A stretch of 64,000 bases of DNA from Chamaecyparis obtusa (Eukaryota; Streptophyta; Pinopsida; Cupressales; Cupressaceae), in NCBI GenBank assembly GCA_027943335.1, contig BSBK01009273.1:1315001-1379000 (forward strand), read 5' to 3'. The stretch's first letter is position 1; each line of letters opens with the position of its first letter. Of the stretch, positions 31,945-43,957 are shown piece by piece. A model generated the notes under the pieces. That model made no database searches and was not told where the DNA came from. It saw only the letters and a list, made by a program, of their open reading frames with translations. Position numbers and translations under genes: made by a program.

Positions 31945-32227
31945 ATCATGGATAGAACTTCTTTAGGTGCAACACATTGATAGGATCAGGGAGCTGCTCT
32001 CCCTTTTCATCGAATAGTAAGTAAGCACCTATACCAAAAGTAGTCGTAATAATGTATGGTCCAAGCCAATTAGGTTTGAATTTTCCCTTTTTCTCTCTAT
32101 GTTGTTGGTTCTTAGGGTTTTCTCATAGGACAAGATCCCCCGCTTGAAATTCTCTAGGGTGAACCTTCTTGTTGAATGCTTTGGACATATGCTTTTGGTA
32201 AACTCTCATGTGATCAAAAGATGCTTT
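31945..32227 (-). pseudogene. pol: G2 integrase C-terminal tail
   Basis: Reads HPREFQAGDLVL, ENPKNQQHREKKGKF, PNWLGPYIITTTFGIGAY and LPDPINVLHLKKFYP, the integrase C-terminal fold of a plant gypsy element without a chromodomain. One stop follows DLVL. It sits directly downstream of the post-protease segment, so roughly 3 kb of RT, RNase H and integrase core have been removed (estimate from usual family length). Confidence 0.85.
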
Positions 32228-32701
32228 TCAATTTTGATAAATTGTTGGATTATCAAATGTAGTATCTAAATCTCCCCAAAGGAGATTGGTGGAAGGGACC
32301 CAATCTTCACACCTATCTTGTTGATTTTGCAAATTGGGCATGTATTCATCATCACTATCCATCACAGCTAGGATGGGGGAAACTTTCTTGTTCTGACTTT
32401 CAAAACCTAGGCCAACTGTTGTCTTAGATCTGCATCCAAAAAGAGCATGATTGAGCGGTTCAGCCTTAGCATCTAGTCTATGACTGAGAGGACCATGACC
32501 TGGGTAGCCCATATTTTTGACCAAAGTATATCCTCTCCCATAAGTCTTAGGAGATGGAGAAAATTTTTCATTGTGCTTGTATTTTTCCTCTTTGTAAATC
32601 CAGTGTCTAACGGCTACTTCCTCTTTTTCATCCTAAATGGGTATTGAAGACTCTACAAATGTATCAAACATAATCATTGCTGAGGATGAGGGAGACATCT
32701 C
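32228..32701 (-). pseudogene. G2 post-protease segment
   Basis: An open 99-codon frame with TLVKNMGYPGHGPLSHRLDA..., reminiscent of the Gly-rich G-patch segment that follows protease in some retroelements, then an acidic stretch (VMDSDDEYMPN). The G-patch reading is tentative. It ends where the deletion joins it to the integrase tail; a stop lies at the joint. Confidence 0.55.
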
Positions 32702-33484
32702 CTATGAAGGTTTACCATAGGACCTAGGTGAGACTGGAAGCTTTGTGAAGGAGTCAATGTGAGAACCACCCATACCAAGGTCTATGGTTTTGAACTTATT
32801 CTGACAATGTGCCAAAGTTGCATCAAAATTTTCTACTTCTTGATTAAGAGGAACATGGGTCCCTACTGAAATTGCATTAATAGATAATGTGCTATCCCCA
32901 AGTATACACACTTCTACTCCATTATAGGGGAACTTGACACATTGGTGGTAGATGGATGACACTACTTGCATGTCATGGATCCACAGTCTACCAAGCAGAA
33001 TATTATAGGCTAAAGGACTAGCATCAACAATTTGGAACAAGATGTCCTTTTCAACAGGGCCAATCCTAACAAGAAGGAAAACCAAGCCTTCAGAGCTTCT
33101 CTCTACCTCATCATAGGCTTTGATGGTTATTTTCTTGCGAGTATTAATAACTTGCTCTGAGTAACCCAATATTTTCAGCAAACTCAAGGAACAAATATTG
33201 AGCTCACCACCCCCATCAATCAACACACACCTGACACGGGTCTTGTGAATCATGACTTCAATGTGGAGGGAGAGATTATGCGGATGGCTCAAGGCTTTGT
33301 CATCTTCTTCAGAGAATGTGAGGTAATGTGGGCTGGCAAGGTGATTTACCATGTTTTGGAATTGATCAATGTCTATATTGTTAGGGACATTGGCCATACA
33401 CAAATCATCTTGAAGGACACGCTTATGTCTTGGAGACAGCTCTAGGAGCTCAAAAATTGAGATTTGAGCTGGTGTTCTTTGTAA
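32702..33484 (-). pseudogene. pol: G2 protease
   Basis: 234 codons are open. The leader segment is LQRTPAQISIFELLELSP, then YLTFSEEDDKALSHPHNLSL. The active-site strand is VRCVLIDGGGELNICSL (Asp-Gly-Gly), followed by LLGRLWIHDMQVVSSIYHQC. This D-G-G arrangement with an LLGR.WIH block is what I expect for this gypsy lineage. A stop splits the leader (NLVD-stop-LQRTP). Confidence 0.87.
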
Positions 33485-36072
33485 CTAATCAACAAGATTG
33501 TAGTTCATTTCTGGATTAACTGCTGACTTGGTGGTGACATTCTTGGATGTCACTTGCTTTGGTGTTCTAGATGGGTTGGAATTAGGACCTCTAATGACCA
33601 TAGGACCTTGACTTTGGCTTCTGGTGATAGCATTAAGAGCTTGGGATGACCTTTGAGAGTAAGGACCTCTAAGCACCACCACGGGTTCCTTATCAAATAT
33701 AGGAGAGTCCACATCATGACTATAAGAATCTTTGTTTTGTATCATGTTGACATTTTCATCCACAACTTCAAGCATATTGATAACATTCTCTGCAAACATA
33801 TAGGTGTAGTTGATTGCAGCTTTGCCATCTTTGGGTTTAGAGGTTTCCCCCTTATCATATTTGGGCAAAGGTTCCTTAAATGCTTTGTGATCTGCATTGG
33901 TTGTCAATCCATCAATTTGAAGTTTACGATTTTCAATAAGATCTTGAATGAGATGTTTAAGTTTCCAGCAGTGCTCTATGTCATGTCCAATGCCATTATG
34001 AAATATGTAGTAAGCTTTTTCATTCCACCAATATGGCTTAATGTCAGGTATGTGAAATTTTGCTGGATCTTGTGGTTGTGCAAGATTGTTATCAATAAGC
34101 ATTTTTAAAACATCCTCATAAGAGTCCCCAAGCTTAGAGAACTGTCACTTTTCCTTTTTAGGTCTTTCTTGATATCTTTGTTTATGCTCTTGTTGGTTAG
34201 AGGATGTGTTAAGCTTCATAGCTTGAACTGCACTAGATAAATGAAGGACACCTTGATCCTTTGGTTGGTTAGAGTCAACAACTCCATCATTGACTACTTG
34301 CTTATTTTTATTCTAGTGTTAGTTCTTGCTTTGTCCTTATGATTGTTGTTATTATGTTGTTTAGTCAAAATACCTTGCTCTTTTAAGACATCCTCTATTC
34401 TACATGTGGTTTCAACCATGGTGTCGAATGAATCAAAGACCATCTTCCGAACCTCATACTGCATCTCAGGTACTAAATTGCTCACAATGATATCAATTCT
34501 CTCATGTTTAGGAATTGTCCTAGAATATCGGGAGCATAATCATCTCCACCTTTGTAAAAATGTAACAAAGGATTCCCCTTTATTCTGTTTCAAATTACAC
34601 AAATCAAGCATGGTGACTGATCTTGATAAGTTGTAGGCAAAATGTTACACAAATCTATGAACCAGTTCTTTAAAAGTTTTGACAAGAGGGGTAATGTTGG
34701 TAAACCACTCCATAGCTTGACCTTTTAGAATCCTTGGGAATAATCTCATCAGATAGGAATCTTCATGGTGGAATTCAAAACTCATGGTATAAAATTGGCG
34801 CACATGATCATGTGGGTCACCATTACCATCATATTTGTCATATTGGGGAAATTCAATTTTCCTAGGAAAATCCATCATGCTCACACTCCTATCAAAAGGA
34901 TTAGGACAAATAGAGTCAAGGTTGAAGGAACTCTTAGGAGCCATCATTTTCTCCATCATCTTCTTGATTTTCTTAATTTCTTCTTCTTGTGAGGAACTCT
35001 GTTTCTTTATTTTCTTATCCACATCAAAGTTATAAGGGACCCTCACACCCTTGTTGATTAAGCTCTCTAGGAACTTATCTTTATTTTTCTCAACATATTT
35101 CTCCACATATTATTGGAAAAGTGGTTCTTGTTGCATTCTCATAAAGTCTTGAGCTTCATAATTTGCACTACTTCCTCCATGTTGAGAGCCATGATGAGCT
35201 CATTGGGAGGGTTTTCTTGAGTTCCTAGGAGGCATCTGTCTCCTATAGTGAGCATGTTGTAAAGTCCTTCCTCTAGGACTAGGAGATCTTGATGGTGACC
35301 TTGAATATTTTCTACCTCGTGGGGTGCCCGAGGGAGTAGATGGTGGGGAGTTGGTCCCACTGTTGGTACCTCTATTATTGAATTGGGCATTAAGTTGTTG
35401 GGCTAGGAGCCTATCTTGTTCTTCTTGTGCGACTCTTCTCTCTATGTCCAACAAGGCTCATTGTTCCTCCTCTAGGAGCCTAAATTTTTCTTCTTTTGCA
35501 GCTTGTTCATTCAAGAAGGCTTTTTTTTCTTGCTCAATAATTTTTAGCCTCTCACTTGTATATCTTGAAGTTGTCTTTAGTGGAGAGCTTGGCCTTGAAC
35601 ACTTGAACAAGTTAGCTGCATTCACATGAGTATCACAAGATTGGTTGTTTTGGTCTTCATGTTGTGATCATGCATCTTGATGAGCTTATGCATAGTGTCT
35701 CTCATCTCGTTGATAAGCATCCAGATATCTTGAGTTAATAGGAGGTGATTTAGGTTGATTTTTATCATCGAATGACATGTTACACCTATGTCTCTGGAAA
35801 ATGTCATCAAGAGTTTGATCTATTGCTTCTCTTTTTCTCCTAGTCAAAGTGTAGCTCATGTCCATATTTGATTGAGAGGATGGTAGAGAAGTACTCAACT
35901 CACTAAGGCTACTCTTAGGCTCAAACCAAACTTCTGAAGCACTCCTAGGAGATTGATCGAAGACAGGTTCCTTCCCCTTTCACTTTTGACGAGTTTGGAC
36001 TGAAGGTAATTGTTCAAAAATTACTTGAGGTTGTTTTCCTTGACCCACTTGGTATCTTTTTGTAACTGGCAT
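33485..36072 (-). pseudogene. gag: G2 gag
   Basis: Starts MPVTKRYQVGQGKQPQ at 36072. Segments in order: Ser-rich N-terminus, RRKREAIDQTLDDIFQRHR, a Gln/Glu-rich coiled stretch, the core near 34645-35106 (KYDGNGDPHDHVRQFYTMSF, RLFPRILKGQAMEWF), and a His/Cys motif (FHNGIGHDIEHCWKLKHLIQ) near 34000. Several stops and frame changes. The long N-terminal region before the core is unusual beside the chromoviruses here. Confidence 0.82.
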
Positions 36073-38287
36073 GAAAGAAAAGACGCTTAGTGAAAAGATA
36101 ACCTTATGAATCGCTAATTGTCAAACTAGGATAGTCAAAATATTCAATTGTCCAAAAAGAGATATGGTGAGATAGAAAGCTGACAAAAGGTATAAATCAA
36201 CACTGCCATAGTGGTGCATAACAAAAGGATTCCATTATCCTAGCACATATGGATTAGGAGGGTGATTTAACCAAAATATATTGAAATTGAGTTTATATGA
36301 AAGTGGATTTGGACAAAAGAGTACTCAAACTCTCCAAGCGTGAAATCAAAGAATCTAAAGGTGAATCTTGTCAACAAGGATGATTCCTAACTTACTAATG
36401 ACAAGAAAAATCTTTGGTGAAGTCAAAGGTCACTAACTCAAGATGTCTAGAGCCAAAAACCTGAGGTACAAACAAGTTTTCAGTTGCAGGGTATGAAATT
36501 TACTAAAATCTGGTCAACTAAGAGAGGGCTGAAAATTGCATAAATTAGGTAGACAACAAAAAGTTTATGGGCGATAGTTTCCAGGCTAACTGGGTGATAC
36601 TGTTCTAGTGTCGTACGATTCTTGACCAGTGAGTGTCAAAATCTCAATTTTTAAGGCAATTTGTTCAAAATTTCAGTTTGAGGGTTAGTTTTTTTTTATC
36701 TCAATCATAGCGACAATAGTAAATTGACAGGTTTGCAAATAGTAGGTGATCAAACATGTCTCCAAACACTTGAAAAAAGGGCAAAAGAAACCTTTCCAAG
36801 ACAAGCAATTGTGATATCAAAATTGAAAAACTTCTATGAGCACTATCGAGATGTTGAATATGCAAGAACTTTTACATGGGTATATCATAATGAGAACACT
36901 TCAAGCACTTTTTAGCCTAAAAAGACAATGGCTCAATACTTAACAACTTGGCCCGCACTTGATGCTCCATTGCCTCACACAAAGTGGTTGCCCACAATAG
37001 ATATTGGCTTTGCCATGGAAGTGCCAATGACACAACCAAAGGAACACAGATGGTGAGTAATCTTGGGGTGATTTGGGTTATTCCACTTGGATCAATCCTT
37101 GCACCAAGAAGCTAAGTAGAAAAATAGGGTGGCCTCTATCTATGGTTCTTAGTAAGGGCTTCCATTCGTAATACCCCTCTTGCTCCCCAAAGGGACTCCT
37201 TACCTTGCGGCAAGTAATGGACCTTGCGGCCACAAGAGTACCTTAAGCATTCTTGCTCAACATTTTCCTCATGGTCACAATCCCACAAGTACTCACATCA
37301 AGCAAAGACAAGTACTACATCTACCAAGGTTTTGTGTCCTTGATAGCCTTGAGTTTATAGTGGGTTGGAATAGCTGGGTATTAGCTTGTCCCCACTTGGG
37401 TCATTCCTCTTGATTTCTCAAGAGCAGGCTTGCTAAAGGATTCTAAAGATCTAAAAAAAGAGTGGATCAAATTATGAGGTTCAAGGTTTTTGTTTCACCA
37501 CAAGGGTGAAGAGCATACTCCCCTATCTCAAAGTTTTCTCCCAAACACACCAACCAAATGTTCAATTACCCTCTTGCTTTCAAAATCCAAAGATGGGTCA
37601 ATATTTTCTGGTTCACCACAAGGGTGAAGAGCATACTTCTACCACCCAAGAATTTCTACAACAAGATATTATGTTCCTATGAAATGAAACAACTAGTAAT
37701 TGCCACACTTGAAAATAAAATAAACAACAAGCACTTGATTGGGTTTTTATGCTTTGGGCAGCCCTACAAAAACCGTTAGTAACCCTTGTGCATTTGAAGC
37801 TTTGACATGCATTCTTTTAAGAAAATGATCAAGCAATGAGAGCACTTACAAGTACATCTTGTTAGCCCCACAAGGGTTACCACATCAAAAATTAGATAAT
37901 CTGCAAGTAAAATAGTTGATCAAATGAAATTTTTTGAAAATGAAACCAACATGGTTGGATTAGGCTCAGAAAGAGCTTTCCAATGATATATCATAGACAG
38001 AGACTAGAATTATAGCACAATCCCGCGCGAGAACATACGACAGCTCGCGCGAGGAAGTACACGGGCTCACGTGAGAAAATACACAGGTTTGCACAATAAA
38101 ACACCTTTGTCGCACACAAAAGTACTAGAAATAGAAAATCCTCACATGATGCAGTGATAAACCTCACATGAGATTCTGTAATAGTGATGCACAGAAGTAC
38201 AGACAACATACAAAAATTGCAAAAAAATAAAAACAGTCGAAACCTGCAACGGAAATGTAGCAAAGAAAGGCAAAACAGAGCTGTCTT
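36073..38287 (-). other. 5' leader of G2
   Basis: 2.2-kb leader without coding sequence that I can support. It contains two copies of TTCACCACAAGGGTGAAGAG (about 37495 and 37612) and a cluster of related GCGCGAG/TCACGTGAG motifs at 38020-38080. Confidence 0.6.
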
Positions 38288-38305
38288 GGCCCACGGTGGG
38301 CACCA
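38288..38305 (-). promoter_or_regulatory. Primer binding site of G2
   Basis: TGGTGCCCACCGTGGGCC on the minus strand, four bases after the LTR. Unlike every other element here it is not a tRNA-iMet site. The matching tRNA needs a tRNA-database comparison. Confidence 0.8.
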
Positions 38306-38309
38306 AAAA

Positions 38310-39306
38310 TGTACACACTCAAGTAGTGCACTTCTCTAAGTCATTACATCCATGGGAACCCATGAAAGGGAAACCTTAGAAAGGGACCTAGAGCTCTCTA
38401 TGTATGGAGTTGCAAGATTATTTTAAGTTTTCTCTCAGCTAGAGCTATTAAGCTAATGACCTTGCTAGTCAACTACACAATGAGAGATTCAAATGAAGAT
38501 AAGGGAAAGAATGCCAATATCCCCAAGAATCACTATGAAATGCAATGCAATGCTATACTATGAATGAAAGTGCAAGCTAAGCTATGGAATTGAAAGTACA
38601 AGCTATGCTATGAAAAGGAAAGTACAAGTATTACCAAGCCTTCCTATTTAAGCTAGATGAGTTACTCTAAAGCTTGAAATGAAATCTAAGCTATAAAAGC
38701 ATAAACATGAAGCTACTATGCATGAATGAAACTAAGAATGGAATGTAGATGCAAGAGCCAAGAATGCTCCAAATCTTCAAAAACTTCAAAGTGACCTAGA
38801 AAACCTACAGCATAACATTAGTATTCAAAAATGCCTATAAGAATGAGAAGAGAGCTCTTCTTTTATAAGAAATGAGAAAGAATGGACCATGGAGATTAAG
38901 AGGAAAAAGATTTAATCAATGGCTGAGCTTGAAAGAGGAGCAATCCATGTGCACAAGTATCCTCCAATGAGAAAATAAGAGTTGACTTTTGTGTCCATAT
39001 GAGACAAAAAGTGATTTTCTTCTTTTTATAAAATAAGAATAATGCTTTATTTGTGCAACTTAGGATAAGAGGAAAAGTGGGGGTTTTTTATTTAATAAAA
39101 GGGGAGGAAATATTCCTTTTAAATAAATAAAGACTTAGGATAAAATGGTTAGCCCAAGGAAAATAATCAAAAATGATAAAATAGGACTTGATCAAGGAAA
39201 TTAATATAATTGATAAAATGCTAATTTTTGAAAATATTGATTCAGGGATTTGATAGATTGCTGAATGGAGCCCCAAAGTCTAGGTGACCATTTTAGGGTG
39301 CATACA
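38310..39306 (-). repeat. 5' LTR of G2
   Basis: 997 bp, TGTATGCACCC...GTGTGTACA on the minus strand. Target duplication CTAAC follows at 39307-39311. Confidence 0.92.
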
Positions 39307-39311
39307 CTAAC

Positions 39312-40060
39312 CACTTCTTTAAAGAACATATGTGCTATATGGGAAGCATCATTTGTGCTTTTGCAGGGAACAAAATGCACCATTTTACTAAATCTGTCCA
39401 CAATGACAAAGACACTAACATAACCTTGTTTTGTCCTTGGAAAACCCATTACAAAGTCCATTGAAATTGATTCCCATGGTCTAGAGAGGATTGGTAGGGG
39501 TTGGTACAGTCCTTTGTTTAGTGGATACCCCTTTTTCTTGTTGGAAAATAGTACAAGATTCTACAAACATCTTGACTTCATTCCCCATTTTTGGCCAAAA
39601 TTAACTTCTTTTCACTAAATCAGTGGCTCTATCTATCCCAAAATGTCCTCCTAAGCCACCATAGTGTTTCTCCTTAATAATATTTGATCTCATGGAACAT
39701 TTAGGAATGCACAATTGGGCTCTTTTGAACAAGAGTCCATTCTGAATTAGAAAATTAGAAAAATCAGTATGGTATTTGTCTACCATTTTAGTGCATACCT
39801 CAAAAATTTCTCCAAATTCTGCATCATCTGCATATAGGTGTTGTAGGGAGTTAAATCCCTACACTTTGAAGTTGTACTTCTTCAACCAATTGAATCCTTC
39901 TTCTTAGGGCATCATCCACTTTGTTTTCCACTCCTTTTTTTTTGTGTTTTATATTGAAGGTGTAGGCCTTCAACTGCTCCATCCATTTGATCTATTTTAC
40001 TCCAAGCTTCTCTGGACTGTTAAGAAAAATTAGTGCATGGTTATCAGTATAGACAATGAA
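39312..40060 (-). pseudogene. pol: G1 integrase N-terminus and core start
   Basis: The zinc-finger part is open at 39601-39786 (KEKHYGGLGGHFGIDRATDL; later Cys motif FVESC). The core begins [20 protein letters not shown] and [18 protein letters not shown], then is cut by G2 right after FFKEVVS. Upstream, the RNase H to integrase tether is frameshifted. Confidence 0.85.
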
Positions 40061-40390
40061 TTATTTAGGGAGTAAGTAGTGTCTCCACTTTTTCAGAGCT
40101 TGTACCATTGCATACAATTCTAAATCATATGTAGAATGCCTCTTCTTTGCATCATTCAATTTTTCTAAGAAAAATGCTATAGCCTTACCTTCTTGGCTCA
40201 AGATTGCACCTATGGCCAAGTTACTGGCATATATTTCAACAATGAATACCTTGTTGAAGTTGGGGAGCACTAGGATTGGGTATTGGGCCACTCTATTCTT
40301 GAGATATTGGAATGCATCTACAACTTCTTTAGTCCATACAAACTTAGTCTTTTTACCACCTTTTATAGTATCCAACATAGGAGCACACAT
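40061..40390 (-). pseudogene. pol: G1 RNase H
   Basis: 110 open codons: connection end, KVFIVEIYASNLAIGAILSQ (first catalytic Asp replaced by Glu/Ile context), YDLELYAMVQALKKWRHYLL. Decayed active site; inactive. Confidence 0.83.
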
Positions 40391-41040
40391 GTGGCTAAAA
40401 TTATTAATGAATTTTCTATAAAAATTTGATAGACCATGAAAGCTTCTAACATCACCTTGGTTCTTTGGTGTAGGCTAGTTGATGATTGCTGCAACCTTTT
40501 CTGGATCCATTTTGAGGGTGCCTTGGGAGCTGACAAATCCTAGGAAAACAAGTTCCTTCTTCATGAACATACACTTTTCCAAGTTAATCACTAACTTGTG
40601 TTGATGGAGTCTCCTCAAAACCTACTCAACATGATCAAGATGTTCCTCTTTTATATGACTGTAAATCAGAATGTCATCCAAATATATGACCACAAACTTA
40701 CTAATAAAATCAATGAAAATCTCATTCATGAGCCTCATGAATGTACTAGGAGCATTTCTCAAGCCAAAGAGCTTAACAATCCACTCAAACAAACCTTCAG
40801 TTGTTTTAAGTGTTGTCTTCCACTCATCTCCTGGCTTTATCCTGATTTAGTGATAGCCTAATTTTAAATCATTTTTTGTGAAATAACCAGCAGTGCCAAG
40901 TTGATCTAGAAAATCTTCCATTCTTGGGATTGGAAAGCTATACCTTATAGTAATTTTATTTAAGGCTTTTCTATCAGTACACAACCTTCATTTGCCATCC
41001 TTTTTAGGGGCAAGGACTGATGGGACTACACAAGGACTGA
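40391..41040 (-). pseudogene. pol: G1 reverse transcriptase
   Basis: RT read across several frames. The catalytic [12 protein letters not shown] box lies at 40673-40684, with the EIFIDFI and RLMNE landmarks around it. Upstream, SVLAPKKDGK begins the fingers (end of the open frame at 40988). Frameshifts and stops throughout. Confidence 0.83.
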
Positions 41041-41760
41041 GGCTTTTATGAATCAATCCCTTCTCCAACAATTCACTGACTTGTCTTGTAATCTCTACAT
41101 GCTGAGAAGGTGTCATTTTGAATGGGGCCTTGTTAGGTAAGGATGAGCCAGGTATCAAGTCAATTCGGTGACTAATATCTCTTAAGGGAGGGAGGCCTGT
41201 GGGTAGGTCACTGGCAGTGACATCACTATATTTTCCAAGTAGTTCCTCGACTTCATTTGGTATAGGATCCTCCTTATTAGACCTTATATTATCCTTAGGC
41301 TTAGATAGTAGGACTAAGGCTTTAGTTTTAGACTCTTTCAATGTTTTCAACATTTCTTTTTCACCCATGATGATGACAATAGGTTCTTTCTCCAATTTGT
41401 TATTAGGCAAGGGCTTCATGGTGAAGGTTTTCCCATCTTTAGTGATGGAGTAGGTATTCTTCCTTCAATGATGTGTGGCATCCACATCATATTGCCAAGG
41501 CTTGTCTAGGAGGATGTGGGAGGCATCCATTTCAACAATATCACAAATAACTTTATCTTTAAAATCTGCAATTGAAAATTTTATCCATGCTTGTTCAGTC
41601 ACTAATGTTTGTTGACCCTTAGTTAGCCAGGAGACATGGTAGGGAAAAGGATGTGGCTTATTGGGAAGATTTAATTTTTGAACCATTTCACTAGATAATA
41701 AGTTTTCAGTTGAGCTATAATCTATGAGTAAGTTACATACCTTTCCATGACATTTGATCT
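41041..41760 (-). pseudogene. pol: G1 protease and linker
   Basis: The linker is open at 40988-41419 (EELLGKYSDVTASDLPTGLP, MTPSQHVEITRQVSELLEKG). The protease active site at 41714-41722 reads LLIDYSSTENLLS: the Asp remains but the following Ser-Gly has become Tyr-Ser, so it is probably dead. The LLDKPWQYD block is recognisable. Confidence 0.85.
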
Positions 41761-42982
41761 TTGTCCTGAAGAGATTCTTTCTTTGTGTAGGTTCTTGGTC
41801 TTGTGGTACTTGAAGAAATACTTGTCTCATCATCAAAAATTCTCCTTCTTCTAGTTCCAAGTCCCTTGCATCTATATTTTCTTCTTGTTTTTCCTCTTGA
41901 ATGAGTTGTGCTCTCCTCTCACCTTGATTGTTATTATTTCTCTTCTCAGGGCATCTTCCCACATGGTGTCCCAACTGATTGCAGTAGTAACACTTTAGGG
42001 GTCCATTTCCTCTTCTTGTGTTTTTTCTTCCTCTATTGAAGATTCTCCTTCCTCTATAGTTCCCTCTTGAGTTTGAATCACTATTTTCTTTGTCTTCTTG
42101 GTCAGGGGTCCTGCTACTATTGCCACTATACCATCCTTTATACCAAGATGTTCCTCTCCCTCTAAAGTTCTTCCCACTGTCATTTCTCTTTCCTTTGCCA
42201 AACTCCTGCTTTCTCTTCCATTTATCTTCTACCTTGAGTTCCATTTGATAGCACTTTTTGACTGTGGTAGGGCAGTGTAGGCTAAGTTCCTCTTGAATGG
42301 ATACCTTGAGGCCATTCATATATCTTGCTAGTTTTTCTTCTTCATCTTCTACCACATTTATCTTCATACATAGCTTTAGGAACTCCTCAGTTTATGAGCC
42401 TACGTCCATGTCTTTCTACTTTAGGATTTTCTTCCTCCTATGGATTTGTACCCCATAGTCTTTAGGTACATATGTTTCCTTGACTAGGGCTATCATCTTG
42501 TTCCATGAATTGATCATATTTATTCCATTCTTCACCCTCTCTATTTGGATGAAGTTCCACCAAGTTAGGGCTTCTCCCTTCAACTTGGATCTTTCCATCT
42601 TCACCCTCTACTTTTAAGGGATGTCCTCACATTCAAAGAATGTTGTCAAGGCCTCTATCCAATCCAAGGCCAAATCTACATTCATCTTACCATTGAAAAC
42701 TGGTAATTCTATCTTCTCTTCCATAGTCCTTCTTCCCATAGAATTTAAGGCATATATGAAGGGTCTTTCATCTATAGGGATGTTCTATTTAGGGGTGTCT
42801 TCCTCCTCTTCACTCCCTTCTTCATCACCAAACTCATTCTCTTTATCCTTATCTAGATTCTTCTCAAGTTCTTGAAGCCTCTTAGTTAAGGTTGTGTTTG
42901 CTTCCCTTTGCTCTCTCACCATCTTTGCCAATTCACTGTTTGTGACCCTTGCAAGGATCTCTTCATCCTCATGAGAAGACAT
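41761..42982 (-). pseudogene. gag: G1 gag
   Basis: The start at 42982 gives MSSHEDEEILARVTNSELAK, only two bases downstream of the PBS, so the element has essentially no leader. Coiled-coil and acidic N-terminus (REANTTLTKRLQELEKNLDK), Retrotrans_gag core (KLKGEALTWWNFIQIERVKN), Arg/Gly-rich tail (RGRRIFNRGRKNTRRGNGP) and a complete knuckle CYYCNQLGHHVGRC. Stops interrupt it near 42785 and 42416. Confidence 0.88.
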
Positions 42983-42983
42983 A

Positions 42984-42995
42984 GCTCTGATACCA
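42984..42995 (-). promoter_or_regulatory. Primer binding site of G1
   Basis: Perfect TGGTATCAGAGC on the minus strand, two bases from the LTR. Confidence 0.93.
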
Positions 42996-42997
42996 CT

Positions 42998-43957
42998 TGA
43001 TGCAGAGTGGATAGCTAGAAGTGCCAACAAGGACCAAAACTAGTCCTCAAAACCCTTAAAAGGTTCTGGGTAGCGCTCAAAGAAAGCTCCCCAACAGTAA
43101 GTGCCTCTCACACTTATCACAAGTGTAGGAAATGACTTGATCCTAGGTTATCACAACCTAATCTAGAAAGGTACTCAATCATTGAGTCCTATCAAGTATT
43201 CCAAGTCTAACTAATCACTAGCCAACAACCAGACACTTAGATTCTTTTGCATAAATTTTCCCCAATTGTTACCATAAGAACTAGGGGTGACCATAAAATT
43301 TTCCTTAGTCTATTTAGATTCCTAACACAAGAGTGCAACTCATCATATGCCACAGGGACATCAATTTGGGAATATTAGTCTTACTGTTCCAGTTTCAGGC
43401 TTGTAGCCTTTCGCAAGCATAAATGTGGACTGCAAACACACTATTCCACACAACGATACCAAATAATCATATATTTGGATACCCTTTTGGGTTTAACAAA
43501 ACATGCTAAGGGAACAAGACTTTCTTGTGAAGGGAAGTCACAATATCACTCTGGTTCACTCAAGGGACCAGGTGTAATTAGGCTCTAAATAACACTAGAA
43601 GTACCCCATATGTACATCCAAATAAAAATCCAATACTCGAATCATGTGAGGACACATATGAGATTACAAAATACCAAGTCATAGGGCTTGGTGATTCTTC
43701 AACAGTGAATTGTGTGGAATAGTGTCAAAATTTAGAAGGTGCACCCATGGGTATGTACACCTAGGGCATCAATAGAAATCCACTTTCCTACAAGTTGAGG
43801 ACATGTGCCTGCAAATTCTTAAAGAATATATCAAAAACATGAATTCCACCAAGGGTCATCAAATTCCCATGGTGGAATTGGAAATTACACACAATTTTTG
43901 TAGAACCCTAGTTTAGAGCTCTTAATCTGGAAAAGTAGGTATCAAACTTGAAGAACT
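42998..43957 (-). repeat. 5' LTR of G1, first part (split by N1)
   Basis: TGATGCAGAGTGG on the plus strand, matching 26397 onwards. Interrupted at 43957 by N1; the remainder is at 51339-51930. Confidence 0.92.

Larger units (their letters stand above)
28878..39306 (-). mobile_element. G2: deleted gypsy element inside the G1 integrase
   Basis: 10.4-kb minus-strand LTR element with ~1-kb LTRs, exact target duplication CTAAC (28873-28877 and 39307-39311), PBS, leader, gag, protease, integrase tail and a long 3' region with short tandem repeats. RT, RNase H and the integrase core are missing. The PBS (TGGTGCCCACCGTGGG) and a repeat-bearing 3' region are, as I recall them, features of the plant Tat/Athila side of gypsy; this lineage call is inference. 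LTRs show about 10 differences in the first ~260 bp by eye. Confidence 0.92.

Noticed and set aside
36724..37779. Small plus-strand ORFs in the G2 leader
   Set aside because: Short, without domains, antisense to the element and not shared with other copies.
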